64,000 nucleotides of DNA. Source: Psychromicrobium lacuslunae. Lineage in GTDB: Bacteria; Actinomycetota; Actinomycetes; Actinomycetales; Micrococcaceae. The stretch spans positions 3,224,001 to 3,288,000 of the forward strand of contig NZ_CP011005.1 of the NCBI RefSeq assembly GCF_000950575.1. Reading direction: 5' to 3'. A model generated the notes under the pieces. The model searched no databases and was not told the origin of the DNA. It worked only from the letters and a program-made list of their open reading frames with translations. A program made the position numbers and the translations under genes. Positions 33,847 to 42,388 of the stretch are shown here, piece after piece; position 1 is the stretch's first letter, and each line of letters begins with the position of its first letter.

Positions 33847-34641
33847 TTAGATCAGCGGAATCAGCTCGGCAACCGACTCGAGGGTCTGGTCCGGTCGGAA
33901 CGGGAAGGCGTCAACATCGCCGGGCTGGGTGATCCCGGTGAGCACCAAGACAGTGTGCAAACCTGCTTCCATACCGGCAATGATGTCAGTGTCCATCCGG
34001 TCCCCGATCATTGCGGTGGTTTCCGAATGCGCCTCAATCTGATTCATTGCCGAGCGGAACATCATCGGATTCGGTTTGCCCACCACATAAGGTTCTCGGT
34101 TGGTGGCCTTGGTGATCAAAGCGGCGATCGCCCCGGTGGCCGGCAGCGGCCCCTCCTTGGACGGCCCGGTGGCATCCGGATTAGTTGCGATGAAGCGGGC
34201 GCCCTCGCCAATCAGGCGAATCGCCTTGGTGATGGCGTCGAAGGAGTAGCTACGAGTCTCGCCGAGCACCACGTAATCGGGACTCTGGTCGGTCAGGATA
34301 AAGCCAGCCTCATGCAGGGCGGTGGTCAGCCCAGCCTCACCGATCACGAAGGCACGGCCTCCGGGCATTTGCGATTTCATGAATTCGGCTGTCGCCAGCG
34401 CCGAGGTCCACAGATTCTCCTCCGGAATCTGCAGACCCGAGGCCTTCAACCGGGCGGCCAGATCCCTCGGGGTGTAAATCGAATTATTGGTTAGCACCAG
34501 GAAGCGTCGGGAGGTGTCCACCCAGCGTTGAATCAACTCGGCAGCGCCCGGGACGGCCTGATTTTCGTGCACCAGCACGCCGTCCATATCGGTCAACCAG
34601 CATTCAATATCTTCAGCTTTGCGGGGTTCGTCGTGTGCCAT
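33847..34641 (-). CDS. HAD-superfamily class IIA phosphatase (NagD-like)
   Basis: Motif I is CWLTDMDGVLVHE, motif II LVLTNNS, motif III includes GKPNPMMF, and motif IV is MIGDRMDTDI; the C2A cap lies between II and III. The length from ATG 34641 is 264 residues, close to family size; the in-frame TTG at 34683 lacks a ribosome-binding site. NagD-like enzymes dephosphorylate small phosphorylated metabolites. It is divergent from the methylase gene and belongs to the conserved pyrE-to-purA block, so it marks the resumption of core genome. Confidence 0.9.
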   Translation of the reverse strand: MAHDEPRKAEDIECWLTDMDGVLVHENQAVPGAAELIQRWVDTSRRFLVLTNNSIYTPRDLAARLKASGLQIPEENLWTSALATAEFMKSQMPGGRAFVIGEAGLTTALHEAGFILTDQSPDYVVLGETRSYSFDAITKAIRLIGEGARFIATNPDATGPSKEGPLPATGAIAALITKATNREPYVVGKPNPMMFRSAMNQIEAHSETTAMIGDRMDTDIIAGMEAGLHTVLVLTGITQPGDVDAFPFRPDQTLESVAELIPLI

Positions 34642-34714
34642 ACCTCCAAGTCTTTCACCGATTCGAGAGTAACTCGAGGTCAACGTGAGGCAAATAGCTT
34701 AGAGCTCGGGTAGA

Positions 34715-34720
34715 TAGGCT
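34715..34720 (+). promoter_or_regulatory. -10 box for a leaderless methyltransferase transcript
   Basis: TAGGCT ends 6 nt before the GTG start at 34727 and no Shine-Dalgarno sequence is visible. The same TAGGCT-N6-start layout occurs at 45395 before the CoA-binding protein. Confidence 0.4.
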
Positions 34721-34726
34721 AGTTAT

Positions 34727-35524
34727 GTGAGCACAATCGCGCAGCCCGGAGACGGCGCCCCGGACACTCCCCATACCGCCATCCCAGCAGCGGAATCGAC
34801 TAGCCAAGATCCGATTGAGCTGAGCGGAGCTGCCGCCAAGGGCGCTGATTCCTCCAAACAAGCAGATAGCGAACCGGCTACAGGTGCGGAGGCAGTGGCG
34901 GAGATGATCGGCGTCGGCCCGTGGGAGGGAACCTGGCCGCAAGGCGAGCAGTGGGACCCTGAACTACTCGCCGAAGGCGACCGCCGGAACGTTATAGATG
35001 AGTTCCGGTACTGGCGACATGATGCCATCGTGGCCGCGCTGGATGAACGTCGCCACGAGTTTCACGTCGCGATTGAGAACTGGCAGCACGATCTGAACAT
35101 CGGTTCGGTGGTGCGCACCGCCAATGCTTTTCTGGCCAAAGAAGTGCACATTATTGGCCGACGCCGTTGGAACCGGCGCGGCGCTATGGTCACCGATAAG
35201 TACCAGCACGTCAGGCATCATCCGACGGTCGAGGACTTTGTGAATTGGGCGGCGGAGGAGGGGGTCGTCGTGATCGGGATTGATAATTTCCCCGATTCGG
35301 TGCCCCTGGAAAGCTACCCGCTGCCGAGCAAATGCGTCTTGGTGTTCGGCCAGGAAGGCCCCGGGCTGACACCGGAAGTGCATCAGGCGGCTGAAGCAAC
35401 TCTTTCGATTGCCCAATACGGTTCGACTCGCTCAATCAACGCTTCAGCGGCTGCGGCCATTGCGATGCATGCTTGGATTCGCAGATACGAATTCGGTCAG
35501 CGAGTTTCCGGATCGGCGCCCTGA
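34727..35524 (+). CDS. SpoU/TrmH-family RNA methyltransferase
   Basis: The 265-residue protein has an acidic, disordered N-terminal 85 residues and a SPOUT domain with NWQHDLNIGSVVRTANAF, VFGQEGPGLTPEV and IAQYGSTRSINASAAAAIAM, which form the deep trefoil knot that binds S-adenosylmethionine. The family 2'-O-methylates tRNA or rRNA ribose; the exact target is not clear. The neighbourhood with fba, DUF3151 and purA is conserved in actinobacteria. Confidence 0.92.
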   Translation: MSTIAQPGDGAPDTPHTAIPAAESTSQDPIELSGAAAKGADSSKQADSEPATGAEAVAEMIGVGPWEGTWPQGEQWDPELLAEGDRRNVIDEFRYWRHDAIVAALDERRHEFHVAIENWQHDLNIGSVVRTANAFLAKEVHIIGRRRWNRRGAMVTDKYQHVRHHPTVEDFVNWAAEEGVVVIGIDNFPDSVPLESYPLPSKCVLVFGQEGPGLTPEVHQAAEATLSIAQYGSTRSINASAAAAIAMHAWIRRYEFGQRVSGSAP

Positions 35525-35602
35525 GCCAAGGTTTAGCGCTTAGAGGCTTACGCCGAGCGCGCTGTTCGTGATCCGAGCGGTTGTCCATCTGTTAAAAGAC
35601 TT

Positions 35603-35677
35603 TGCCCCGCTGCCTTCGAGTGGTGGAGTTGAAATCCCCCAAAAATGTCGTTCAACTCGAACCGAGACAGCAGGGCA
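35603..35677. terminator. Bidirectional hairpin between convergent genes
   Basis: GAGTTGAA (35626-35633) pairs perfectly with TTCAACTC (35651-35658). Further out TGCCCCGCTG (35603-35612) pairs with CAGCAGGGCA (35668-35677) at nine of ten positions. It lies between the methyltransferase and peptidase genes and probably terminates both. Confidence 0.55.
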
Positions 35678-35694
35678 GAGCCCGATAGAGGGGC

Positions 35695-36546
35695 TTAGCG
35701 CAGATACTCTTCCCAATAAGTCTTGGTGACCTTGGGGCCATCATCTGCCGCATGCGAAGCCAAGCCGTTACGACCACGGTAGTAATCGCCGACCTGGGCT
35801 TGAGCTGAAGGAGACATATCGGTGTCGCAGATGGCCACCGCGTGGATGTGATGCGCAAAGCCCTGCGCCGGGGTGCGGTGCCAGGCGGCAAAGCCAACCT
35901 CACGGAGCGCTTTGACCATCTTGGTCATCTGCGCCGAAGTCTTACCGCTCACCGAGATATCGACCACGCCGCCACCGTCGTGCGTACCAGCGGAGGCGCC
36001 GACGCCACCCGGGTTGTAGGAGCCCTGAGTGAGTGACATGGTGATGCCAGCCCGTTTGCCCGCTGCCACCAGCATGTTCTTGGTCCGAGTGTTCACTCGC
36101 TTACCGCTCACAGTGGTTTTCGCGCCAACGGTAATCGGCCTGGTCACCGTGTAGCGATTGGTGCCGAGCTTCTTCAGCGAGGTTGGACCGGGCAAGCCGC
36201 TGGCATCCAAGCCGGTGTAGCCGAGCGACTGTTGGTATTTCTTGTAGGCGGCAATCGTCATTTTGCCGAAGTTTCCATCGGCATAGCCTGCGGCCAGGAA
36301 CTTCTTGGCGATCAGGGCCTGCTGTACTAGCTTCACCGAAGGGCCAGCGCCAGCGGTGATCGCGACCGAACCGCGGTATGGGTCAACTTGAGCGGCCAGA
36401 ACGACCTTTTCCATATTGACCGCTGGCAACGCTGCACTGGCCAGGCCAGCCCCTAAAGTCGGTACGCTGAGCACTGCAGCGGCCGCGCCTAAGGCACCGG
36501 TTTTGAGAAAAGTCTTCCGGCTAAATCCTTGATCTGTCATAGTCAT
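35695..36546 (-). CDS. Secreted peptidoglycan-binding protein with M15-like metallopeptidase domain
   Basis: The 283-residue protein starts with a Tat-like signal (FSRKTFLKTG, Arg-Lys instead of Arg-Arg) and a hydrophobic helix ending near AGLASA. A PG_binding_1-type helical repeat spans about 70-125 (VKLVQQALIAKKFLAAGYAD, DGNFG). The C-terminal part has GTHDGGGVVDIS and FAHHIHAV, matching the His-x6-Asp and His-x-His zinc ligands of M15/D-Ala-D-Ala carboxypeptidase-type folds. It should act in the cell wall. The substrate bond is inferred from the fold. Confidence 0.78.
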   Translation of the reverse strand: MTMTDQGFSRKTFLKTGALGAAAAVLSVPTLGAGLASAALPAVNMEKVVLAAQVDPYRGSVAITAGAGPSVKLVQQALIAKKFLAAGYADGNFGKMTIAAYKKYQQSLGYTGLDASGLPGPTSLKKLGTNRYTVTRPITVGAKTTVSGKRVNTRTKNMLVAAGKRAGITMSLTQGSYNPGGVGASAGTHDGGGVVDISVSGKTSAQMTKMVKALREVGFAAWHRTPAQGFAHHIHAVAICDTDMSPSAQAQVGDYYRGRNGLASHAADDGPKVTKTYWEEYLR

Positions 36547-36824
36547 ATCTTTCGATTGGTGATGCCGAGAATCATTGAGCGGATTCAGTCAAACAGGGCA
36601 AAGCGGCTTCGACAATGGGTAGATCTCCCCTGTCAGCTTTCTGTGGGATAAGGCCCAGCAGTTGTGCAGCTAGTGACCAGTTGCTGGTCGATTGCCAGGA
36701 TCTGAGGTCCAAGCGATCGGTGTAATCGAAGTGTGGGAAAGCGAGCTTGCGCAATAACTACCCCGAGGGCAGGCGGCTTGAGTTAAGATGAGAGCGACCC
36801 AGCAAGTTACCTCAAGGAGTACGT

Positions 36825-37844
36825 ATGCCTATCGCGACACCGGACGAATACGCAGAGATGATCGATCGCGCAAAGGCTGGCGGTTTCGCCTACCCCGCAG
36901 TGAACGTGACCTCCTCGCAGACCCTCAATGCAGCCCTGCAAGGCTTTGCCGACGCCGGTTCTGATGGCATTGTGCAGGTCTCCACCGGTGGCGCAGCCTA
37001 TTGGTCGGGTGCCAAGGTCAAAGACATGGTGGCGGGTTCCCTGGGCTTCGCAGCATTCGCTCGTGAGGTGGCTAAGAACTACCCGGTCAAAGTAGCGCTG
37101 CACACCGACCACTGCCCTAAGGACAAGCTGGACGGCTTTGTGTTGCCATTGTTGGCCGCTTCGGAGGCGGAGGTGGCTGCTGGCCGTAACCCGTTCTTTA
37201 ACTCGCATATGTGGGATGGCTCCGCCGAGACTCTGGAGGAGAACTTGCGGATTGGCAAGGAACTGCTGCCCCGGATGGCGGCCGCCAAGATGATTCTTGA
37301 GGTCGAAATCGGTGCGGTCGGCGGTGAGGAAGACGGTGTTGATAACGAGATCAATGACAAGCTCTATTCCACCGTCGCCGATGGCTTGGCGACCGTTGAG
37401 GCGCTGGGCTCGGGCGAGAATGGCCGGTACATCACGGCGCTGACCTTCGGAAACGTGCACGGCGTATACAAGCCGGGCAATGTGAAACTGCGCCCCGAGA
37501 TCCTCAAGGAAATTCAGGATCAGGTGGGTGCCAAGCTCGGTAAGAGCAGCCCCTTCGACTTGGTCTTCCACGGCGGCTCGGGTTCCACTCCACAGGAAAT
37601 TGCCGACGCGGTTTCCTTCGGTGTGATCAAGATGAACATCGACACTGACACCCAGTACGCCTACACCCGCCCGGTGGCCGATCACATGTTCAAGAACTAC
37701 GACGGCGTGCTCAAGGTGGACGGCGAGGTCGGCAATAAGAAGACTTACGACCCGCGAGTCTGGGGTGCTTCTGCTGAAGCTGGTCTGGCCGCGCGTTTGG
37801 TACTTGCTGCACAGGAGCTCGGCTCCGCTGGCAAGAGCCTCTAG
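36825..37844 (+). CDS. fba: Class II fructose-bisphosphate aldolase
   Basis: It cleaves fructose 1,6-bisphosphate to glyceraldehyde 3-phosphate and dihydroxyacetone phosphate in glycolysis. The 339-residue length is that of the class IIA enzyme. The zinc and catalytic motifs are present: LHTDHCPKD at about 87-95, EVEIGAVGGEED, TFGNVHGVYKPG and FHGGSGSTPQ. AAGGAG sits 6 nt before the ATG. The very hydrophilic, regular coding sequence produces a 420-codon antisense frame that is not a gene. It is followed after 9 nt by the DUF3151 gene. Confidence 0.97.
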   Translation: MPIATPDEYAEMIDRAKAGGFAYPAVNVTSSQTLNAALQGFADAGSDGIVQVSTGGAAYWSGAKVKDMVAGSLGFAAFAREVAKNYPVKVALHTDHCPKDKLDGFVLPLLAASEAEVAAGRNPFFNSHMWDGSAETLEENLRIGKELLPRMAAAKMILEVEIGAVGGEEDGVDNEINDKLYSTVADGLATVEALGSGENGRYITALTFGNVHGVYKPGNVKLRPEILKEIQDQVGAKLGKSSPFDLVFHGGSGSTPQEIADAVSFGVIKMNIDTDTQYAYTRPVADHMFKNYDGVLKVDGEVGNKKTYDPRVWGASAEAGLAARLVLAAQELGSAGKSL

Positions 37845-37853
37845 GCGGTTCGG

Positions 37854-38273
37854 ATGTCTGACGAATTCCGGAAGAATCTGATCGGCCCAGAGCCGACTTT
37901 GCTGCCGGTGGAACCGGAGGTCACTGAGCGATTGGCTGGCGGTGCCGAGCCGGTCGACGTTGCCGCTAGTTTTCCGGCCTCGTCCCTGCCTTGGGCCCTG
38001 TTGGCGGAGGAAGCTCTCACCGCTGGGCACACAGTGGAGGCCTATGCCTATGCCCGCACCGGGTATCACCGCGGCCTCGATGCGCTACGGCGTAACGGCT
38101 GGCGAGGAACCGGCCCGATCCCATGGCAGCATGAGCCGAACAGAGGTTTCCTGAAGGCGCTCTACGCCCTAGGGCAGGCTGCCGGCTCGATCGGTGAGAC
38201 CGAGGAAGCCGAACGAGTGGCTACTTTCCTCAATGACTCAGACCCGCAAGCCTTGGTCGAGCTGCAGAAATAG
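37854..38273 (+). CDS. DUF3151 family protein
   Basis: The 139-residue protein matches the actinobacterial DUF3151 family by its invariant core LPWALLAEEAL, AYAYARTGYHRGLDALRR and GFLKALYALGQAA. It is soluble and helical with no known activity. In corynebacteria and Arthrobacter relatives it also lies immediately downstream of fba, and here it is separated by 9 nt, indicating one operon. A large hairpin with a T-tract closes the operon. Confidence 0.92.
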   Translation: MSDEFRKNLIGPEPTLLPVEPEVTERLAGGAEPVDVAASFPASSLPWALLAEEALTAGHTVEAYAYARTGYHRGLDALRRNGWRGTGPIPWQHEPNRGFLKALYALGQAAGSIGETEEAERVATFLNDSDPQALVELQK

Positions 38274-38286
38274 ACCGGCACCAAAC

Positions 38287-38360
38287 CGCCGAGTTCGCGG
38301 GAGAGTCTCGGATTCGCTAGGAATTACTAGCGAATCCGAGACTTGACCGCGAACTCGGCG
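38287..38360. repeat. 74-nt palindromic repeat, copy 1, acting as terminator
   Basis: Outer arms 38287-38300 and 38347-38360 pair perfectly over 14 bp (CGCCGAGTTCGCGG). Inner arms 38305-38320 and 38327-38342 pair perfectly over 16 bp (GTCTCGGATTCGCTAG) around GAATTA. A 4-by-4 internal loop separates them. AAATTTTTT follows, so this copy is a strong intrinsic terminator for fba-DUF3151. Copies of the same length lie at 50357 and 51530. Confidence 0.92.
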
Positions 38361-38381
38361 AAATTTTTTCAAAGGGGAAAT

Positions 38382-39119
38382 GTGGCACAGGATTTAAGCG
38401 GCCGTACAGTCGTGCTGATCGGTGGCGGTAGCGGAATTGGCTTTCAAGTAGCGCTCGCAGCGGCTGAGGCCGGAGCCTCACTCGTCCTGGGCTCCCGGAA
38501 CCTCGATAAACTCAGCAACGCGGCTACTCAGATCGAACAGCAATACCCAGCAGTGAAGGTGCAGTATGGGGCGGTCGACGTCGAAGACGAGGCGTCGATT
38601 GGACGATTCATCAGTGATATCGAAAGCATTGATCACCTGCTGGTGACTGCGGCTAATTACGTGACTGGTTCGCTGGAAGAACTCAGCCTCGAACAGGCTG
38701 CCAGCCCCTTCGTCTCGAAATTTTGGGGCCAGTACAACGCGGTGCGGCATGCTCGTCCCAAGTTGAGCGCGGATGCCTCTATTGTGTTGATGTCTGGTGC
38801 CGCTGGTGCCAGGCCGCCCGGCGCAGCACCGGCCTATGTTGCTTGCAACTCAGCCATCGAGGGCCTAGGCAGAGGCTTGGCCGTGGAGTTAGCACCGGTT
38901 CGGGTGAATGTGGTGTCCCCGGGCACCGTCGAAGGTAATCTCTGGGCCAATCGAGATCAGGCCGTACGGGACGCCGCCTTCGAGTCATATCGAGGCGCCA
39001 CTGTGCTTCACTCACTCCCGCAGGAACGAGATGTGGCCGAAGTGGTGATGATGCTCTTTAGTAATCGTGCGATGACCGGAGCTACCATTTTCCCGGATTC
39101 CGGCTACACCTTCCACTAA
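38382..39119 (+). CDS. Short-chain dehydrogenase/reductase
   Basis: The start is GTG 38382 with AAAGGGGA upstream; a TTG at 38343 lies inside the repeat and is not used. The 245-residue protein has the nucleotide motif LIGGGSGIG and SRNL, which favours NADP. The catalytic Ser is in LMSGAAG and the Tyr152 in YVACN, where the usual Lys four residues later is Asn156. An Asn at this position is seen in a recognised group of divergent SDRs, so loss of function should not be assumed. The C-terminal VVSPGTVEGNLW is typical. The substrate is unknown. Confidence 0.88.
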   Translation: MAQDLSGRTVVLIGGGSGIGFQVALAAAEAGASLVLGSRNLDKLSNAATQIEQQYPAVKVQYGAVDVEDEASIGRFISDIESIDHLLVTAANYVTGSLEELSLEQAASPFVSKFWGQYNAVRHARPKLSADASIVLMSGAAGARPPGAAPAYVACNSAIEGLGRGLAVELAPVRVNVVSPGTVEGNLWANRDQAVRDAAFESYRGATVLHSLPQERDVAEVVMMLFSNRAMTGATIFPDSGYTFH

Positions 39120-39190
39120 CCGAGTTCCACTAAGCGAGCTGTGCGGCGGAATTAGCTGCCGGGATGGCCATGCTGGAAACATCGCCCCGG

Positions 39191-39220
39191 CTCAGTGCAG
39201 TTCAGTGCAGCTCAGTTCAG
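39191..39220. repeat. Three tandem decamers
   Basis: CTCAGTGCAG, TTCAGTGCAG and CTCAGTTCAG follow each other exactly, between convergent genes and running over the stop codon of the LtrA gene. This looks like slippage-generated repetition. Confidence 0.7.
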
Positions 39221-40372
39221 GTGCTTGGTGCGGTGCGGCACCGCGTAGGCGGTCAAGAACGCCACCAGTGCCACTAGGATCAGCGCCGTGATTTGCAGCG
39301 AAAACGGTGCGAAAACACTGAGCAGGATCAGCACCACCGCGGCTGGCATTGCCACATTGCTCGGGGTGGTGGCTTGCGGCCGAACCACCAATAACCAAAC
39401 AAAGAACACGAAAACCGCTACCGGAACGCAGAGTGTAGCGGCGGCCGCCGCGGCTTCCAGGGTGGCGTGCTGAGTTTCCACTTCGAGCGCCACCTCAATT
39501 CCAGCGGAAACCGCTGCCGCCGCCGCGAAGACGAAGTAGTGACCATAGCCCCAGCCCAGTGCGGTTCTGAAACTAGTCAGCAACTCGTGTTGTGGCAGCG
39601 CGAAGTATATCCACCAGAGGCAGGCCACAATCACGAATCCGGTACCGGCAATCAGCAGCAGGTCACCGAGTTGTTCGGATTCGTTCACAGCCTCGATCAC
39701 CGCGGTAGTGGAGGCCAGCACCGATTCGCCCAACACAATAATGGTGAACAGGCCGTAGCGTTCGGTGATGTGGTGCCGGTGCCAGGGCGTGGTGTTGAAG
39801 CGCTCGGCCACCACGGGGACCGCGATCTCCGCGAGAGCCCCGACCAAGAACATCCAGGGCTTGATGCCGTCCGGCACTACGACCGCGAAGAGTACCCAGT
39901 AAACCTGCACGATGGCGATGCCAATGGCGTAGCCAAAGGCGGTCTTCCGACCGCTCGGGTCGCCTATCCCGGCTCTGATCCATTGCAGGATAATGGCCAC
40001 GCGCATAATGATGTAACCGCTGATTCCCAGGGTGAAATTAGGGTGCTCAGGGTTCGCAATACCGGTCACACCGGCGGCAAAAACCAGAGCGCCAGCCATC
40101 TGCACCAGAGTCAGGATCCGGTAGTACCAATCGTCCGTGCCGTAGGAGGTGGCGAACCAGGTGAAGTTCATCCAGGCCCACCAGATCGCGAAGAACGCCA
40201 TCGCAAAACCGAGCAAGCCGACGCTGAAGTGACCCGCGGCCTCGTTGTGCAGGAGGGTACGGCCAGCTACCCCCACTGCGACCACGAAGACCAGGTCGAA
40301 GAACAACTCAAGCGGGGTTGATACCCGATGAGGTTCGTGTGGGTTACGGCGGATCATGCTGGGGAATCGCAT
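39212..40372 (-). CDS. LtrA-family membrane protein
   Basis: The 386-residue protein carries the LtrA signature at its N-terminus, RVSTPLELFFDLVFVVAV, followed by WWAWMNFTWFATSYGTDDW and about ten hydrophobic helices; ERYGLFTIIVLGESV in the middle is also family-typical. LtrA was named for low-temperature growth in Listeria, but its transport function is undefined. GGAG lies 6 nt before the ATG. It is a monocistronic gene convergent with the SDR. Confidence 0.9.
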   Translation of the reverse strand: MRFPSMIRRNPHEPHRVSTPLELFFDLVFVVAVGVAGRTLLHNEAAGHFSVGLLGFAMAFFAIWWAWMNFTWFATSYGTDDWYYRILTLVQMAGALVFAAGVTGIANPEHPNFTLGISGYIIMRVAIILQWIRAGIGDPSGRKTAFGYAIGIAIVQVYWVLFAVVVPDGIKPWMFLVGALAEIAVPVVAERFNTTPWHRHHITERYGLFTIIVLGESVLASTTAVIEAVNESEQLGDLLLIAGTGFVIVACLWWIYFALPQHELLTSFRTALGWGYGHYFVFAAAAAVSAGIEVALEVETQHATLEAAAAAATLCVPVAVFVFFVWLLVVRPQATTPSNVAMPAAVVLILLSVFAPFSLQITALILVALVAFLTAYAVPHRTKHLN

Positions 40373-40457
40373 CAGAATCTCCGGTTCGGATCAAAACAAA
40401 TCGTTGAGACTCAAGATCATAGCTGTGTGACCCTGCCGATGGTGGCATGATGAGGCT

Positions 40458-40796
40458 GTGGACATCATGGAGTCATCAGAGCAGGCCGTTGCAGCCTTCC
40501 ACTCGGTTGCCGAAATCTTCGCCGACCAGGACGTGGTGCTGGGCAAAACCTTCGGTGCTGCGGCGCTGATGCTGAATAAGAAAGCCATTGGCTGTTTGCA
40601 CGGCGAGAAGATGGCCTTCAAGCTCGGTCGCGACTCAGCTCGACACGCCGAGGCGCTTTCGCTGCCTGGAGCGACGCTTTTCGATCCCTCGGGGATGGGT
40701 CGACCCTTCAAGGACTGGGTGGAAATTCCGCTTGCTGAGGCTGCTGATTGGCTGGATTTCGGTCGGGCGGCGGTGCAGGCGCAACAGTCCGGCTAG
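40458..40796 (+). CDS. Small TfoX-N-like protein
   Basis: The 112-residue soluble protein has VVLGKTFGAAALMLNKKAIGC followed by a strand reading MAFKLG and a FDPSGMGRPFKDWVEIP block, resembling the TfoX N-terminal fold found in many actinobacterial hypotheticals. It starts at GTG 40458 with GAGG just upstream, or ATG 40467. There is no evidence of a competence role. It is divergent from LtrA and precedes the purA leader. Confidence 0.65.
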   Translation: MDIMESSEQAVAAFHSVAEIFADQDVVLGKTFGAAALMLNKKAIGCLHGEKMAFKLGRDSARHAEALSLPGATLFDPSGMGRPFKDWVEIPLAEAADWLDFGRAAVQAQQSG

Positions 40797-40876
40797 TCGA
40801 CGCTACCGGCTCAGTCCGGTTTCGAGCGCTGATGAACAAACTTCGGCTTAGCTACTGAGTCCGCTAAACTTGCTAG

Positions 40877-40898
40877 GTAAGAGCCCCGGAACTCTTAC
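40877..40898 (+). promoter_or_regulatory. Hairpin in the purA leader
   Basis: GTAAGAG (40877-40883) pairs perfectly with CTCTTAC (40892-40898) around CCCCGGAA. It lies about 60 nt upstream of the purA start. No known purine riboswitch core is recognisable and there is no T-tract, so its role is open. Confidence 0.45.
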
Positions 40899-40956
40899 TT
40901 CGCCTGGTGCGAACGCAAGAGGAAAGGGGCATCGCTATGAAATGGGGGAGGTTCCC

Positions 40957-42246
40957 ATGCCAGCAGTAGTGATCGTCGGCGCCCAATGGGGCGACGAAGG
41001 CAAGGGTAAGGCTACGGATCTGTTGGGGGGTCGCGTCGATTATGTCGTGAAACCCAATGGAGGAAACAACGCCGGGCACACAGTTGTGGTGGGCGGTGAG
41101 AAGTATGAGCTAAAGCTTCTTCCCGCAGGTATTCTGAGTCCGAACGCCATCCCGATGATCGGTAATGGCTGTGTGGTCAACCTTGAAGCGCTCTTCGAAG
41201 AGATTGACGCCCTTGAGGCGCGTGGTGCGGATACTTCACGGCTCCGTATTTCGGCGAATGCCCATCTGGTGGCGCCCTATCACCAGGTCCTCGACAAGGT
41301 GACCGAACGGTTCCTTGGCAAGCGTGCGATTGGCACCACCGGTCGTGGCATCGGCCCGGCGTATATGGACAAGGTCGCGCGGCTTGGGATTCGAGTTCAA
41401 GACGTCTTCGACGAGTCGATTTTGCGCCAGAAAGTGGAAGGTTCACTCGCTCAGAAGAACGAGTTGCTGGTCAAGGTTTACAACCGTCGCGCCATTGGCG
41501 TTGATGAGACTGTGCAGTACTTCCTGGACTTCGCCGAGCGGCTCCGGCCCTTCGTTATCGACACGACGCTGGAACTCAACCGTGCGCTTGACGACGGCAA
41601 GGTCGTGTTGATGGAAGGCGGCCAGGCGACCTACCTTGACGTCGATCATGGCACTTACCCCTTTGTCACTTCCTCTAACCCGACCGCAGGCGGGGCCTCG
41701 GTGGGCTCCGGCATCGGTCCGAGCCGGATCACGCGGGTGGTTGGCATCATCAAGGCTTACACCACCAGAGTTGGCGCTGGCCCCTTCCCGACCGAGCTTT
41801 TCGATGAAATGGGCGACTATCTGCAGAAGAAGGGCGGCGAATTCGGTGTCAACACCGGCCGGCCGCGTCGTTGCGGCTGGTACGACGCGGTGCTGGCTCG
41901 GCACGCTTCACGGATCAATGGCTTTACCGATTACTTCGTGACCAAGCTCGACGTGCTGACCGGTATCGAAAAGATCCCTGTTTGCGTCGCTTACGACGTC
42001 GACGGAGTGCGTCACGACGAGATGCCGATGACGCTGACTGATTTCCATCATGCCAAGCCGATCTTCGAATATTTTGATGGCTGGACTGAGGACATCTCCG
42101 ATGCAAAAACGCTCGACGAGCTGCCGACAAACGCCCGTGACTACGTGCTCGCCTTGGAGAAGATGTCGGGTACCAGGTTCTCTGCCATTGGGGTCGGACC
42201 GGATCGCGATCAAACCATTGTGTTGCACGATTTAATCGATGACTGA
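40957..42246 (+). CDS. purA: Adenylosuccinate synthetase
   Basis: It makes adenylosuccinate from IMP, aspartate and GTP in AMP synthesis. From ATG 40957 (GGGGGAGG upstream) it has 429 residues, the standard length; a longer frame from 40870 is not needed. The GTP loop is QWGDEGKGK at about 9-17, NAGHTV lies in the active site, and [19 protein letters not shown] and VGAGPFPTE are diagnostic. It ends the conserved actinobacterial block that begins with pyrE. Confidence 0.98.
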   Translation: MPAVVIVGAQWGDEGKGKATDLLGGRVDYVVKPNGGNNAGHTVVVGGEKYELKLLPAGILSPNAIPMIGNGCVVNLEALFEEIDALEARGADTSRLRISANAHLVAPYHQVLDKVTERFLGKRAIGTTGRGIGPAYMDKVARLGIRVQDVFDESILRQKVEGSLAQKNELLVKVYNRRAIGVDETVQYFLDFAERLRPFVIDTTLELNRALDDGKVVLMEGGQATYLDVDHGTYPFVTSSNPTAGGASVGSGIGPSRITRVVGIIKAYTTRVGAGPFPTELFDEMGDYLQKKGGEFGVNTGRPRRCGWYDAVLARHASRINGFTDYFVTKLDVLTGIEKIPVCVAYDVDGVRHDEMPMTLTDFHHAKPIFEYFDGWTEDISDAKTLDELPTNARDYVLALEKMSGTRFSAIGVGPDRDQTIVLHDLIDD

Positions 42247-42388
42247 TTCGGTAGCTGAATTGATCACTGAGCGGGTAGTTGCTTAGCGGAGAAACAGCCG
42301 CGGATTCTTAGCGGACTCGTTGCTTTTTCTCAGCGCCAGCGGACAGACTTAAACCGAGTACCACCAGTTTCAGGAAAGAGGTGGCCGA

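Noticed and set aside
33775-34494. A 239-codon plus-strand frame opposite the HAD phosphatase
   Set aside because: It is antisense to all four conserved HAD motifs and has no family resemblance.
36807-38069. A 420-codon minus-strand frame opposite fba
   Set aside because: It is antisense to an unmistakable aldolase and the DUF3151 gene, has no recognisable domain or ribosome-binding site, and results from codon bias.
38343-38381. Extended N-terminus of the SDR from TTG 38343
   Set aside because: It would translate half of the palindromic repeat; GTG 38382 has a proper ribosome-binding site and matches family length.
39467-40321. A 284-codon plus-strand frame opposite the LtrA gene
   Set aside because: It encodes a low-complexity His/Gln/Arg-rich product typical of an antisense shadow, and LtrA is clearly real.
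40797-40956. Purine riboswitch in the purA leader
   Set aside because: A 7-bp hairpin is present but no conserved purine or PRPP aptamer core can be recognised.
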